A stretch of 64,000 bases of DNA, taken from positions 1-64,000 of the forward strand of contig CAYXTR010000027.1 of NCBI GenBank assembly GCA_964468185.1. The letters run 5' to 3'. Position 1 is the stretch's first letter. Each line of letters begins with the position of its first letter. The position numbers and the translations under genes are program-made. Source of the stretch: JANQFV01 sp964468185 (GTDB lineage: Bacteria > Planctomycetota > Phycisphaerae > UBA1845 > Fen-1342). Below are positions 16,047 to 24,416 of the stretch, one piece after another. The notes under the pieces are model-generated. The model made no database searches and was not told where the DNA came from. It saw only the letters and a list, made by a program, of their open reading frames with translations.

Positions 16047-16955
16047 ATGCGTGGTGTGACGGTGGTTGTTTGCGGGCTGGTGCTTGGACTGGTGGCGGGG
16101 TTGTCGCCGGCGTGGGGGCAGCGTGACGGCGGTGACAAGTTGCGGGTGGCGGTGAGTATTCTGCCGCAGCAGTATTTTGTGGAGCGGGTGGGGGGAGCAC
16201 ATGTTGATGTGATGGTGCTGGTGGGACCGGGGCAGTCGCCGCATGCATATGAGCCGACGCCGCGGGAGATGGCGCGGTTATCTGAAGCGAAGGTGTATTT
16301 CCGGATGGGGGTGGAGTTTGAGGCGTCGATTGTGCCGCGGGTGGAGCGGATGTTTCCGCAGATGAAGATGGTGGATTTACGGAAGAATGTGCCGCTGCGG
16401 ATGATGGAGACGCGTTGCACGCATGGTCATGATCATGGTGAGCATGGTCAGGGGCATGTGCATGAGGTGAAGGATCCGCATATCTGGCTGAGTCCGCGGC
16501 TGGTAAAGATTCAGGCGCGGACGATTTGTGAGACGCTGTGTGAGTTGGATCCGGTGCGGGCGGGGACGTATCGGGAGAATCTCAAGGCGTTTCATGCGGA
16601 CCTGGACAAGGTGCATGACGAGATTGCGGCGGCGTTGAAGCCGCTGCGCGGAAAGGAAGTGTTCGTTTTTCATCCGGCGTATGGGTATTTCCTGGATGAG
16701 TTCGGGCTGGAGCAGGTGCCGGTGGAGGTGGAGGGGAAGGAGCCGACAGGGCGGCAGTTGGCGCATGTGATTGAGCGGGCGCAGGAGGCGGGGGTGAAGG
16801 TGATTTTTGTGCAGCCGCAGTTTTCGAAGAAGTCGGCGGAGGCGGTGGCGGAGGCGATTGACGGGGTGGTGGTGCCGTTGGATCCGTTGGCGAAGGCCTA
16901 TCTTGAGAATCTGCGGGAGATCAAGGATCGGATCAAGGCGAAGTTTCAGCAGTAG
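16047..16955 (+). CDS. znuA: Zinc ABC transporter substrate-binding protein
   Basis: A 302-residue periplasmic solute-binding protein of cluster A-I. It has a signal peptide (VVCGLVLGLVAGLSPAWG), the first metal histidine in SPHAYEPTPRE, a His/Asp-rich loop at about residues 123-141 (CTHGHDHGEHGQGHVH) characteristic of zinc rather than manganese binders, then HIWLSP and VFHPAYGYFLDEFGLE with further ligand histidine. It delivers Zn(II) to the ZnuBC channel. It follows the ribbon-helix-helix gene by 3 bases. Confidence 0.93.
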   Translation: MRGVTVVVCGLVLGLVAGLSPAWGQRDGGDKLRVAVSILPQQYFVERVGGAHVDVMVLVGPGQSPHAYEPTPREMARLSEAKVYFRMGVEFEASIVPRVERMFPQMKMVDLRKNVPLRMMETRCTHGHDHGEHGQGHVHEVKDPHIWLSPRLVKIQARTICETLCELDPVRAGTYRENLKAFHADLDKVHDEIAAALKPLRGKEVFVFHPAYGYFLDEFGLEQVPVEVEGKEPTGRQLAHVIERAQEAGVKVIFVQPQFSKKSAEAVAEAIDGVVVPLDPLAKAYLENLREIKDRIKAKFQQ

Positions 16956-16976
16956 CAATGGACGGAAGGCCAAAGC

Positions 16977-17747
16977 ATGTCGCGTAGCGAAGGGTCGGCT
17001 GGGCACGAAGGGATCATCGAGATTGACGATGTGACGTTCGGGTTCACGTCGACGCCGGTGGTGGAGAATGCGAATCTGACGATCTGGCGGGGGGATTATG
17101 TTTGTGTGGTGGGGCCGAATGGTGGGGGGAAGACGACGCTGCTGCGGTTGATACTGGGGCTGTTGCAGCCGGATCGGGGACGGGTGCGGGTGTTTGGGCG
17201 GTCGCCGGAGGACGGGCGGCATCGGATTGGTTACATGCCGCAGTACACGAATCTGGATCCGCAGTTTCCGGTGCGGGTGATTGATGTGGTGTTGATGGGT
17301 CGGCTGGGGGTGTGGCAGATCGGGCCGTTCGGGCGGCGGGATCGGGTATTGGCGCGGGAGGCGTTGGCGGAGGTGGGGCTGGGGGATTATGCGGGGCGGT
17401 CGTTTTCGGCGTTGTCGGGGGGGCAGCGGCAGCGGGTGTTGATTGCGCGGGCGCTGGCGTGTGAGCCGGAGGTGTTGCTGCTGGATGAGCCGACGGCGAA
17501 TCTGGATCCGCTGGTGCAGGATGAGATGAATGAGTTGCTGAATCGGCTGAACGAGCGGATGACGGTGATACTGGTGTCACATGATGTGGGGTTTGTGGCG
17601 CAGTATGTGAAGCGGGTGGTGTGTGTGAATCGGAATGTGGTGGCACATTCGGCGACCGAGATTACGGGTGAGTCGATTCGCGAGTTGTACGGACATGATG
17701 TGCGGCTGGTGGATCACCACCATCATCATCACGAGCACGGGCACTGA
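16977..17747 (+). CDS. znuC: Zinc ABC transporter ATP-binding protein
   Basis: A 256-residue ABC ATPase. Seen: Walker A GPNGGGKTT, Q-loop MPQYTN, signature SGGQRQR, Walker B VLLLDEPTANLD, and H-loop VSHDVG. The C terminus ends in a run of six histidines with EHGH, fitting a cytosolic metal-chelating tail. It lies between the binding protein and permease genes of the same operon. Confidence 0.94.
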   Translation: MSRSEGSAGHEGIIEIDDVTFGFTSTPVVENANLTIWRGDYVCVVGPNGGGKTTLLRLILGLLQPDRGRVRVFGRSPEDGRHRIGYMPQYTNLDPQFPVRVIDVVLMGRLGVWQIGPFGRRDRVLAREALAEVGLGDYAGRSFSALSGGQRQRVLIARALACEPEVLLLDEPTANLDPLVQDEMNELLNRLNERMTVILVSHDVGFVAQYVKRVVCVNRNVVAHSATEITGESIRELYGHDVRLVDHHHHHHEHGH

Positions 17748-17761
17748 TTGCGAGGCGGCGT

Positions 17762-18622
17762 TTGGGCGAGTTTTTTCAGGATCTGGTGAAGTTCCCGTTC
17801 TTGCAGATCGCGCTGGCGGCGGGGCTGCTGGCGAGCGTGGCGTGCGGGATCATCGGCAGTTATGTAGTAGTGCGGCGGATCAGCTATATCGCCGGGGGGA
17901 TTGCGCATTGTGTGTTGGGAGGGATGGGGGCGGCGCGGTATTTGACGGTGGTGCAGGGGTGGACGTGGCTGCATCCGTTACATGGGGCGATTGCGGCGGC
18001 GCTGATCGCGGCGGTGATTATTGGCGTCGTGAGTCTGCGTGGGCGGCAGCGCGAGGACACGGTTATTGGGGCGTTGTGGGCGATTGGGATGGCGGTGGGG
18101 GTGTTGTTCATCGCGCGGACGCCGGGGTATGAGACCGAGCTGATGAGTTATCTGTTCGGGAACATCCTGATGGTGACGCAGGAGAGTCTGTGGCTGTTGG
18201 CGGGGCTGGACGCGGTGGTGATTGTGGTGGGGTTGTTGTTTTACAACCAGTTGCAGGCGGTTTGTTTTGATGAGGAGTTTGCACGGCTACGCGGCGTGCG
18301 GGTGGAGGTCTTCTACGTGTTGCTGCTGTGCCTGACGGCGCTGACGGTGGTGCTGCTGGTGAGTGTGGTGGGGATCATATTAGTGATAGCGCTACTGACG
18401 CTACCGGCAGCGATTGCGGGGCAGGCGTGCCGGAGTTTGTGGCAGATGATGATTGGGGCGGCGGTGCTGAGTATGGTCTTCACGAGTGGCGGACTGGCGT
18501 TGAGTTATGTGCCGGACCTGCCGCCGGGGGCGGTGACGATTGTGCTGGCGGGGGTGGTGTATGTGCTGGCGTTGTTGGGGGTGCAGGGCGTGCGGCGCAT
18601 GCGACGCGTCGCGCGCGGATAG
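17762..18622 (+). CDS. znuB: Zinc ABC transporter permease
   Basis: A 286-residue integral membrane protein of the ABC-3 permease family with eight or so hydrophobic segments. Family landmarks include ASVACGIIGSYVVVRRISYI, GGIAHCVLGG (the H after GGIA is typical) and LTALTVVLLVSVVGIILV. The start appears to be TTG 17762 (MGEFFQDL), because no ATG is available before the first helix. It is the last gene of the zinc operon; a minus-strand gene converges with it 6 bases away. Confidence 0.92.
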   Translation: MGEFFQDLVKFPFLQIALAAGLLASVACGIIGSYVVVRRISYIAGGIAHCVLGGMGAARYLTVVQGWTWLHPLHGAIAAALIAAVIIGVVSLRGRQREDTVIGALWAIGMAVGVLFIARTPGYETELMSYLFGNILMVTQESLWLLAGLDAVVIVVGLLFYNQLQAVCFDEEFARLRGVRVEVFYVLLLCLTALTVVLLVSVVGIILVIALLTLPAAIAGQACRSLWQMMIGAAVLSMVFTSGGLALSYVPDLPPGAVTIVLAGVVYVLALLGVQGVRRMRRVARG

Positions 18623-18628
18623 TGTCAT

Positions 18629-19663
18629 CTACTGGTGGATACTGCGCTCTTCCTGTTGGCGTTTGCGGGTGATGCGTTCGAGCTGCTGGCGCTCGACGTA
18701 GCTCAGGCTCTGGATGCCTTGTTCGGAGACCTTGCGGAGGAGGCGGTCGAGCTCGGCGTCTTCGCTGGCGCGGGATTCCTGTTGCGCTTGCCAGCCGCCG
18801 GGGTTGGGGTTGCGTGAGGGGGTTGGTGCGGCCTTGCGCGGGCGGGGGCGGCGTTTGAAGATGCGGGAGAAGAAGCCGCTGCCGGCTTCGCGGTGGTCGT
18901 AGGTGGGGGTGAAGACGGGGTCTTCGACGAGCATGCCGTGCTTGGCGGCCTGAAGGCGTTGCCAGCAGGTGAAGCCGCCGAAGATGGCGATGAAGAACAG
19001 GATGCCACCGGTGCCGGTGAGTGCGAGCAGGCCGAGGATGGCGCAGCCGACGAGGCCGACCTGGGCGGCGATGATGGTGGCGCGTTGGAGGCCGACGAAG
19101 GGCCAGATGATGGCGTGGAAGAGTTGGCCGCCATCGAGGGGGTAGATAGGAAGGAGATTGAAGGCCAGCAGGAAGAGGTTCACGCGATAGAAGATGAAGA
19201 TGTAGGTGATCCAATCGGGTACGGAGAGTGGTCCTGCGCCGATGACGGTGAATTGGCCGCCGAGGGGGTTGATGGGTGGCAGGATGCGGCCGCCGCTGAT
19301 GGCGAGGATGACTGCGGCGCTGAGGAGGCACAGGACGACGTTGACGGCGGGGCCGGCAGCGACGGTAACGAACTGGGGCCAGGGGCGCATCGGCGCGTGG
19401 GCGTAGGCGAGGCCGCCCAGGGGCCACATGAGGATATTCGCGGCGTCGCCGCCGACGGAGCGGGCGCCGAAGCAGTGGCCGAATTCGTGGAGGAGGACAA
19501 TGCCGAAGAGGAGGACGAGGAACAGGAGTTCGTCGACCCAGTTGATGCCGCCCTGGGCGGCGGTAAAGAGTCGGAACACGATCCACAGGACGAAGAGGAA
19601 GTGGACGTGGATATCGATCTCGAAGAGGCGTCCGACCCGGAAGGCGCCGTTAAGGAAGTTCAT
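18629..19663 (-). CDS. M50-family site-2 protease-like metallopeptidase
   Basis: A 344-residue membrane metalloprotease. The zinc motif HEFGH lies in VLLHEFGHCFGARSVGG, and the third ligand motif LPIYPLDGGQ follows a block of hydrophobic helices. A cytosolic C-terminal tail rich in Arg/Gln follows. Members cut substrates within the membrane, often transcription-factor anchors. ATG 19663 has AAGGA upstream and overlaps the Nudix stop as ATGA, so the two genes are translationally coupled. Substrate unknown. Confidence 0.9.
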   Translation of the reverse strand: MNFLNGAFRVGRLFEIDIHVHFLFVLWIVFRLFTAAQGGINWVDELLFLVLLFGIVLLHEFGHCFGARSVGGDAANILMWPLGGLAYAHAPMRPWPQFVTVAAGPAVNVVLCLLSAAVILAISGGRILPPINPLGGQFTVIGAGPLSVPDWITYIFIFYRVNLFLLAFNLLPIYPLDGGQLFHAIIWPFVGLQRATIIAAQVGLVGCAILGLLALTGTGGILFFIAIFGGFTCWQRLQAAKHGMLVEDPVFTPTYDHREAGSGFFSRIFKRRPRPRKAAPTPSRNPNPGGWQAQQESRASEDAELDRLLRKVSEQGIQSLSYVERQQLERITRKRQQEERSIHQ

Positions 19664-20190
19664 TGCGTCTGGTCCTTGCACCGCAGGTAGCGGTCGTAGT
19701 AGAGCAGGCTGACGATGGTCTTGCCGTCGACGATGCGGCCATCGGCGATGGCCCGCATTACCTCATCATATTCCATCGGCTTTACGTGGATAATCTCGCT
19801 GGGTTCGTGCGCGGTTTCTCCGGCGGTGAGGTCGGTGGCGAGGAAGACGTGCATGCGTTCGTTCAGAATGCCAGGCGTGGAGAAGAAGGCGACCAGCGGG
19901 GTGAGGGTGCCGGCGTGGTAGCCCGTCTCTTCGGTGAGTTCGCGGGCGGCGCATGCGCGGGGGTCTTCTTGCGGGTCCAGGGTTCCGGCGGGGACTTCGA
20001 GGAGCGTGTCGTCGACGGCGAGACGATAATTCTCAATCATTACCACGCGGCCGTCGTTGAGGATGGGGAGCACTACGGCGGCGCCGGGGTGGATGATGAT
20101 CTCGTATTCGTGCTGCTGGCCGGCGTGTTCGAAGCGTTGGCGCTCGACGTTGAACTTACGGGCCCGATAAACGACTTCGCCGCGGGTCAC
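19660..20190 (-). CDS. Nudix hydrolase, ADP-ribose pyrophosphatase-like
   Basis: A 176-residue Nudix enzyme. The Nudix box is complete: G-TLDPQ-E-DPRACAA-RELTEETGY, matching Gx5Ex7REUxEExGU. The preceding YEIIIHPGAAVVLPI and following FFSTPGILNERMHVF fit the ADP-sugar branch. The GTG at 20190 is preferred (GGAG 6 bases before it); the open frame continues far upstream through an opposite-strand gene, which is a shadow. It overlaps the protease gene by 4 bases. Confidence 0.9.
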   Translation of the reverse strand: MTRGEVVYRARKFNVERQRFEHAGQQHEYEIIIHPGAAVVLPILNDGRVVMIENYRLAVDDTLLEVPAGTLDPQEDPRACAARELTEETGYHAGTLTPLVAFFSTPGILNERMHVFLATDLTAGETAHEPSEIIHVKPMEYDEVMRAIADGRIVDGKTIVSLLYYDRYLRCKDQTQ

Positions 20191-20379
20191 GATTGTCTCC
20201 GGAGGAATGATGTACGCGGGCGGGCGGCACATGCCACGGCCTCTAGCCGGTGGATTGTAGGGGGAATTGCGCGGGAGGGGGACCGTGAAAACTGCTTGAC
20301 AAGTATGCGGCTGGTCGGAGGAAATGGGGCGGAATCCACGATGTAGTGACTGCGTTGCACGCTGAGCAATCGGAAGCAG

Positions 20380-21855
20380 ATGGCTGAACACGGGTTGGCG
20401 GTTGAGATTGCCGAGGGGGTGCGTGGGGGGTGTTTGTCGGCGGCGGCAGTTTGTCGTGAAGCGCTGGACCGGGCGGGGGCTGTTCAGGAGAGTCTGAACG
20501 CATTTCGAGAAGTGTGGGGGGAGCGGGCGCTGGAGCGGGCTGCGGAATTGGACCGGCGTATCGGCGCGGGTGAGGATGTTGGGGTGCTGGCGGGGGTGCC
20601 GGTTGCGCTGAAGGACAATTTGTGTACGACGCAGGGGCGGACTACCGCCGGGTCGCGGATGCTGGCGGATTTTCGGTCGCCGTACAACGCGACGGTGGTG
20701 CAGCGGATTGAGCGGGCGGGGGGTGTGATCATCGGCAAGACGAATATGGATGAGTTCGGGATGGGCTCGTCTACGGAGGCGAGTGCGTTTGGGGCGACGC
20801 GGAACCCGTGGAATGTGGAGTATGTGCCTGGTGGGTCGTCGGGGGGTTCGGCGGCGGCGGTGGCGGCGGGGATTGTGCCGGTGGCGCTGGGTTCGGATAC
20901 GGGTGGGTCGATTCGGCAACCCGCCGCATTTTGCGGGGTGACGGGGTTGAAGCCGACGTACGGGCGGGTGTCGCGGTATGGCCTGGTAGCGTACGGGTCG
21001 AGTTTTGATCAGGTGGGGCCGTTGGGTGGGACGGTTGAGGATGTCGCGCTGCTGCTGGGTGTGATTGCGGGGCATGATCCGCTGGACGGCACCTCGGCGG
21101 AGGTGGAAGTGGCGGATTATGTGGGGGAGTTGGCGGGGGCTGCTCCTGAGAAGCGGGCGCTGCGGATTGGTTTTTCGCCAGCGTATCTCGAAGAGGGACT
21201 CGATGTGGAGTCGCGGGTGGCTATTGAGGCGGCGCTTGACTTGTATCGATCGCTCGGGGTGGAGGTTGTCGAGGTGACGCTGCCGAAGACGCCGGAGGCG
21301 ATCGCCGCGTATTACCTGCTGGTGACGGCGGAGTGTTCGAGCAATCTGGCGCGTTATGACGGGGTGCACTACGGGTATCGGGCGGAGGGGGTGGAGGATG
21401 TTGACGAAGTTTACGTGGCGTCGCGGAGTATGGGGTTTGGGGACGAGGTGAAGCGGCGGATCATGCTGGGCACGTTTGCGCTGTCGGCGGGGTATCATGA
21501 CGCGTATTACGAGAAGGCGTTGAAGGTGCGGCGGCTGGTGCGGGATGAGATCATGTCGGCGTTGCAAATCTGTGACGTGATTGTTGCACCGGTGGCGCCG
21601 ACGGCGGGATTTCGCGTGGGGGAGAAGATGGATGATCCGCTGGCGATGTTCCTGGCGGATGTATACACGATTGGCGCGAGTCTGGCGGGATTGCCCGCAC
21701 TGGCGATACCATGTGGCATAACGGTGGCGGGGTTGCCGATTGGGCTGCAACTGATCGGGCCTGCGTTCGGCGAGTGGGTGTTGCTGGGTGCGGCGCAGCG
21801 CTATCAGCGGGAGACGGACTGGCACGAGCGTCGGCCGCCGATGGCCGCAAGCTGA
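20380..21855 (+). CDS. gatA: Aspartyl/glutamyl-tRNA(Asn/Gln) amidotransferase subunit A
   Basis: A 491-residue amidase-signature enzyme that releases ammonia from glutamine for transamidation of Glu-tRNA(Gln)/Asp-tRNA(Asn). The Ser-cisSer-Lys triad is visible: lysine in GVPVALKDNLC, and serines in GGSSGGSAAA and GSDTGGSIRQPA. IGKTNMDEFGMGSST is diagnostic for GatA rather than generic amidases. gatB and gatC are not in the window. It sits 9 bases before pyk. Confidence 0.95.
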   Translation: MAEHGLAVEIAEGVRGGCLSAAAVCREALDRAGAVQESLNAFREVWGERALERAAELDRRIGAGEDVGVLAGVPVALKDNLCTTQGRTTAGSRMLADFRSPYNATVVQRIERAGGVIIGKTNMDEFGMGSSTEASAFGATRNPWNVEYVPGGSSGGSAAAVAAGIVPVALGSDTGGSIRQPAAFCGVTGLKPTYGRVSRYGLVAYGSSFDQVGPLGGTVEDVALLLGVIAGHDPLDGTSAEVEVADYVGELAGAAPEKRALRIGFSPAYLEEGLDVESRVAIEAALDLYRSLGVEVVEVTLPKTPEAIAAYYLLVTAECSSNLARYDGVHYGYRAEGVEDVDEVYVASRSMGFGDEVKRRIMLGTFALSAGYHDAYYEKALKVRRLVRDEIMSALQICDVIVAPVAPTAGFRVGEKMDDPLAMFLADVYTIGASLAGLPALAIPCGITVAGLPIGLQLIGPAFGEWVLLGAAQRYQRETDWHERRPPMAAS

Positions 21856-21864
21856 GGAGACGTC

Positions 21865-23328
21865 ATGACGACGCCTGAGAAGAAGCTCTCGATGCGGACG
21901 AAGATTATCGCGACGCTGGGGCCCGCCACGCGGGATCGCGAGCGATTGGAGCAGATGCTCGACACGGGGTTGGATGTCTGTCGGTTGAACTTCAGCCATG
22001 GGACACATGCGGAGCATGCGGAGCTGGTGAAGCTGGTGCGTGAGGTGACTGCCGCCCGCGGCGAGCACGTGCCGATTGTCGGGGACTTGTGCGGGCCGAA
22101 GATTCGGCTGGGGGAGGTTGAGGGTGGCAGCATCGCGCTGCATGTGGGGGATACGCTGCGGATGGTGTATGCGGAGGATGTGGCGGGGACGGCGTCGCGG
22201 CTGACGGTGAACGATGCGGGGATGATTGAAGATATTGAAGTTGGTCAGCGGGTACTCATTGATGATGGGCAGGTACGGCTGGTCGTGACGGAACGGACAC
22301 ATGATGAGTTAACGTTGCGGGTGACGGTGGGAGGGCCGGTGTCGAGTCATAAGGGGGTGAACCTGCCGGATACGCCGCTGTCGGCGCCGGCATTGTCGAA
22401 CGATGACCGGGCGGATCTGGACTGGGCGATTGAGCATCAGCTCGATTTTGTGGCGTTGTCGTTTGTACGGCAGCCGGACGATCTGTATGAGTTGAAGCGG
22501 CTGATCAAGGAGCGGGGGGTGGATTTGCCGGTGATCATCAAGATTGAGAAGACCGAGGCGTTGTGGCACCTGGAGGAGTTGGTGGCGCATGCGGATGGGG
22601 TGCTGGTGGCGCGGGGGGATTTGGGGGTGGAGACGGAGTTGTGGCGGGTGCCGCTGATTCAGAAGGATGTGGTGGCGGAGTGTCGGCAAGTGGGGGTGCC
22701 GGTGATTGTGGCGACGCAGATGTTGCAGAGCATGATTGAGAGTCCGATGCCGACGCGGGCGGAAGTGAGTGATGTGGCGAATGCGATCATCGACCAGGCG
22801 GATGCGGTGATGCTGTCGGGTGAGACGGCGGTAGGGTCGTATCCGGTGGAGTCGGTGGGGATCATGAACAAGGTGGCGGAGGCGACCGAGGCGTATTTGG
22901 CGAAGCGGGCGGTGCCGGAGGCGCTGCCAAACCTGGCGATACAGTATCGGCCGACGGCGGCGGTGGCGCATGCGGCGGTGGCGGCGGCGCGGGATCTGGG
23001 GGCGCGGCTGGTGGCGGTGTGGACCGCGACGGGGACGACGGTGCGACTGGTGGCGCAGCATCGCCTGGCGATACCGGTGGTGGGGCTGTCTTATAACGCG
23101 CAGGTTTGTCGGCAGATCGGGCTGTTGTATGGGGTGATACCGATTCGGGTGGATCCGTTGGAGAATCCGGTGGACATGGTGGCGACGGTGGATCAGCATT
23201 TGCTGGCGCATGAGCTGGTGGTGCCGGGGGATGTGATCGTGGTAGTGACGTCGACGCGGCCGACGCTGCCGGGTGCGACGGATACGGCGGTGGTGCATCG
23301 GATTGGGGAGCCGGTGCGGGGGGAGTAG
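21865..23328 (+). CDS. pyk: Pyruvate kinase
   Basis: A 487-residue glycolytic enzyme that makes ATP and pyruvate from phosphoenolpyruvate. Landmarks: RTKIIATLGPATRDRE, CRLNFSHG, GDLCGPKIRLGEVE, the catalytic lysine in VIIKIEKTEAL, VARGDLGVE, and ATQMLQSMIESPMPTRAE with the substrate-binding region. A C-terminal allosteric domain follows. The gene follows gatA closely. TIRTKIIATLGP-like start with ATG 21865 gives the usual length. Confidence 0.96.
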   Translation: MTTPEKKLSMRTKIIATLGPATRDRERLEQMLDTGLDVCRLNFSHGTHAEHAELVKLVREVTAARGEHVPIVGDLCGPKIRLGEVEGGSIALHVGDTLRMVYAEDVAGTASRLTVNDAGMIEDIEVGQRVLIDDGQVRLVVTERTHDELTLRVTVGGPVSSHKGVNLPDTPLSAPALSNDDRADLDWAIEHQLDFVALSFVRQPDDLYELKRLIKERGVDLPVIIKIEKTEALWHLEELVAHADGVLVARGDLGVETELWRVPLIQKDVVAECRQVGVPVIVATQMLQSMIESPMPTRAEVSDVANAIIDQADAVMLSGETAVGSYPVESVGIMNKVAEATEAYLAKRAVPEALPNLAIQYRPTAAVAHAAVAAARDLGARLVAVWTATGTTVRLVAQHRLAIPVVGLSYNAQVCRQIGLLYGVIPIRVDPLENPVDMVATVDQHLLAHELVVPGDVIVVVTSTRPTLPGATDTAVVHRIGEPVRGE

Positions 23329-23451
23329 CGCGCGAGGCCGGGGGGAAGGTGAGTGCAACCGCTGTGGGGGTGGGGGGTATGAGGTGGGTGAGGCTGCGGG
23401 TGATGGACGTGGCCGCGGGATGTGCAAGTTGAGTTGAGAAGGAGAATCGCG

Positions 23452-24327
23452 ATGAACCTCGTGGCGAAACGTGGTAGCTGTGGGTGCGCGCTGGGGCTGG
23501 TGGCACTGGTGGTGCTGATTGTCGGCGCCGGCGATGTTCAGGCGGAACAGGAACGTGGACGGGCGCGGGGGGAGGAGTGCGGACGGCCGCGGAATGCGAC
23601 GGAAGACGAGAACGGGCGGCGAATGGAACTACAACAACAAGAGCGTGGTGACCGGCAACGAGGGGAACGCCGTGGGCAGCGGGGTGGCGGTCGTGAGCGG
23701 GGGATGGTGGAGGAATTGAACCGGCCACGTCGTGAGCGGCGGCAGGTGGACGAATTGCCGGCAACGCCGCGGTTGATGCGGTTCAAGGCGACGGTGTTTG
23801 AAGTGGAGGTTGCGGCGGAGCGGGTCGTGGAGCTGGATGCGGGCGAGTTAACGAAGCAGGCCCAGACGCCGGCGGCGCTGTTGGCGGCGTTGCGGTCATA
23901 CGGAGTTGCGCGGGTGATGTACGGGGTGGATCAATGCGTGAATGCGCAGTATCCGGATAGGAACGAGTTTCAGGTGAGGCGGGATTCGCCGTACATTTCA
24001 GCGGCGCACACGAGCAAGGATGGGGAAGTGATGAGAAGTGTGGCGCGCGAGCACGATGGCGTGTTGTTCAATGTGACGGTCTTTCCGGATCCGAAGAGTG
24101 GTGTGCTGTTGGCGAATGTGCGCGTCGAGCTGTCGGGCATGTCCGAGAGTGAGATCGAGGTGGGGGAGGGGGTGAAGTCGCCGGTGTTCTGGGATGTAGA
24201 GCAGTCGTATCAGGGTCCGGCGCGGCCGGGTAAGGCGACGGTGCTACTGGCTCTTGGTGGTGGTGGTGATGGTGAGATGGGGCGTGTGTTTGTAACGCTG
24301 TTCGAACTAGAGGATGTGGGAGAATAG
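23452..24327 (+). CDS. Secreted protein of unknown function
   Basis: A 291-residue protein with a signal peptide (CGCALGLVALVVLIVGAGDVQA). A strongly charged Arg/Glu/Gln-rich segment (about residues 28-100) follows, then a more ordered domain (LMRFKATVFEVEVAAERVVEL through DVEQSYQGPARPGKATVLLA). The last part resembles secretin-like or outer-surface beta domains only weakly, so no family is named. AAGGAG precedes ATG 23452. It stands alone between pyk and the convergent gyrB. Confidence 0.75.
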   Translation: MNLVAKRGSCGCALGLVALVVLIVGAGDVQAEQERGRARGEECGRPRNATEDENGRRMELQQQERGDRQRGERRGQRGGGRERGMVEELNRPRRERRQVDELPATPRLMRFKATVFEVEVAAERVVELDAGELTKQAQTPAALLAALRSYGVARVMYGVDQCVNAQYPDRNEFQVRRDSPYISAAHTSKDGEVMRSVAREHDGVLFNVTVFPDPKSGVLLANVRVELSGMSESEIEVGEGVKSPVFWDVEQSYQGPARPGKATVLLALGGGGDGEMGRVFVTLFELEDVGE

Positions 24328-24416
24328 GGATTTGAGGGCCTGCGGAGCTCAGTGGAGGGTGTCGAAGCGCCGCTGGCGTACTGAGTATCTGGGGGTGGCC
24401 GTCGGGGGGTACTGGT

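Noticed and set aside
20191..22302. A very long minus-strand frame upstream of the Nudix gene
   Set aside because: It lies opposite gatA and pyk, has Arg/His/Pro-rich shadow composition, and the true Nudix start with a ribosome site is at 20190.
23630..23730. Gln/Arg-rich tract as a coding repeat array
   Set aside because: It is irregular low-complexity sequence within the secreted protein and has no fixed repeat unit.
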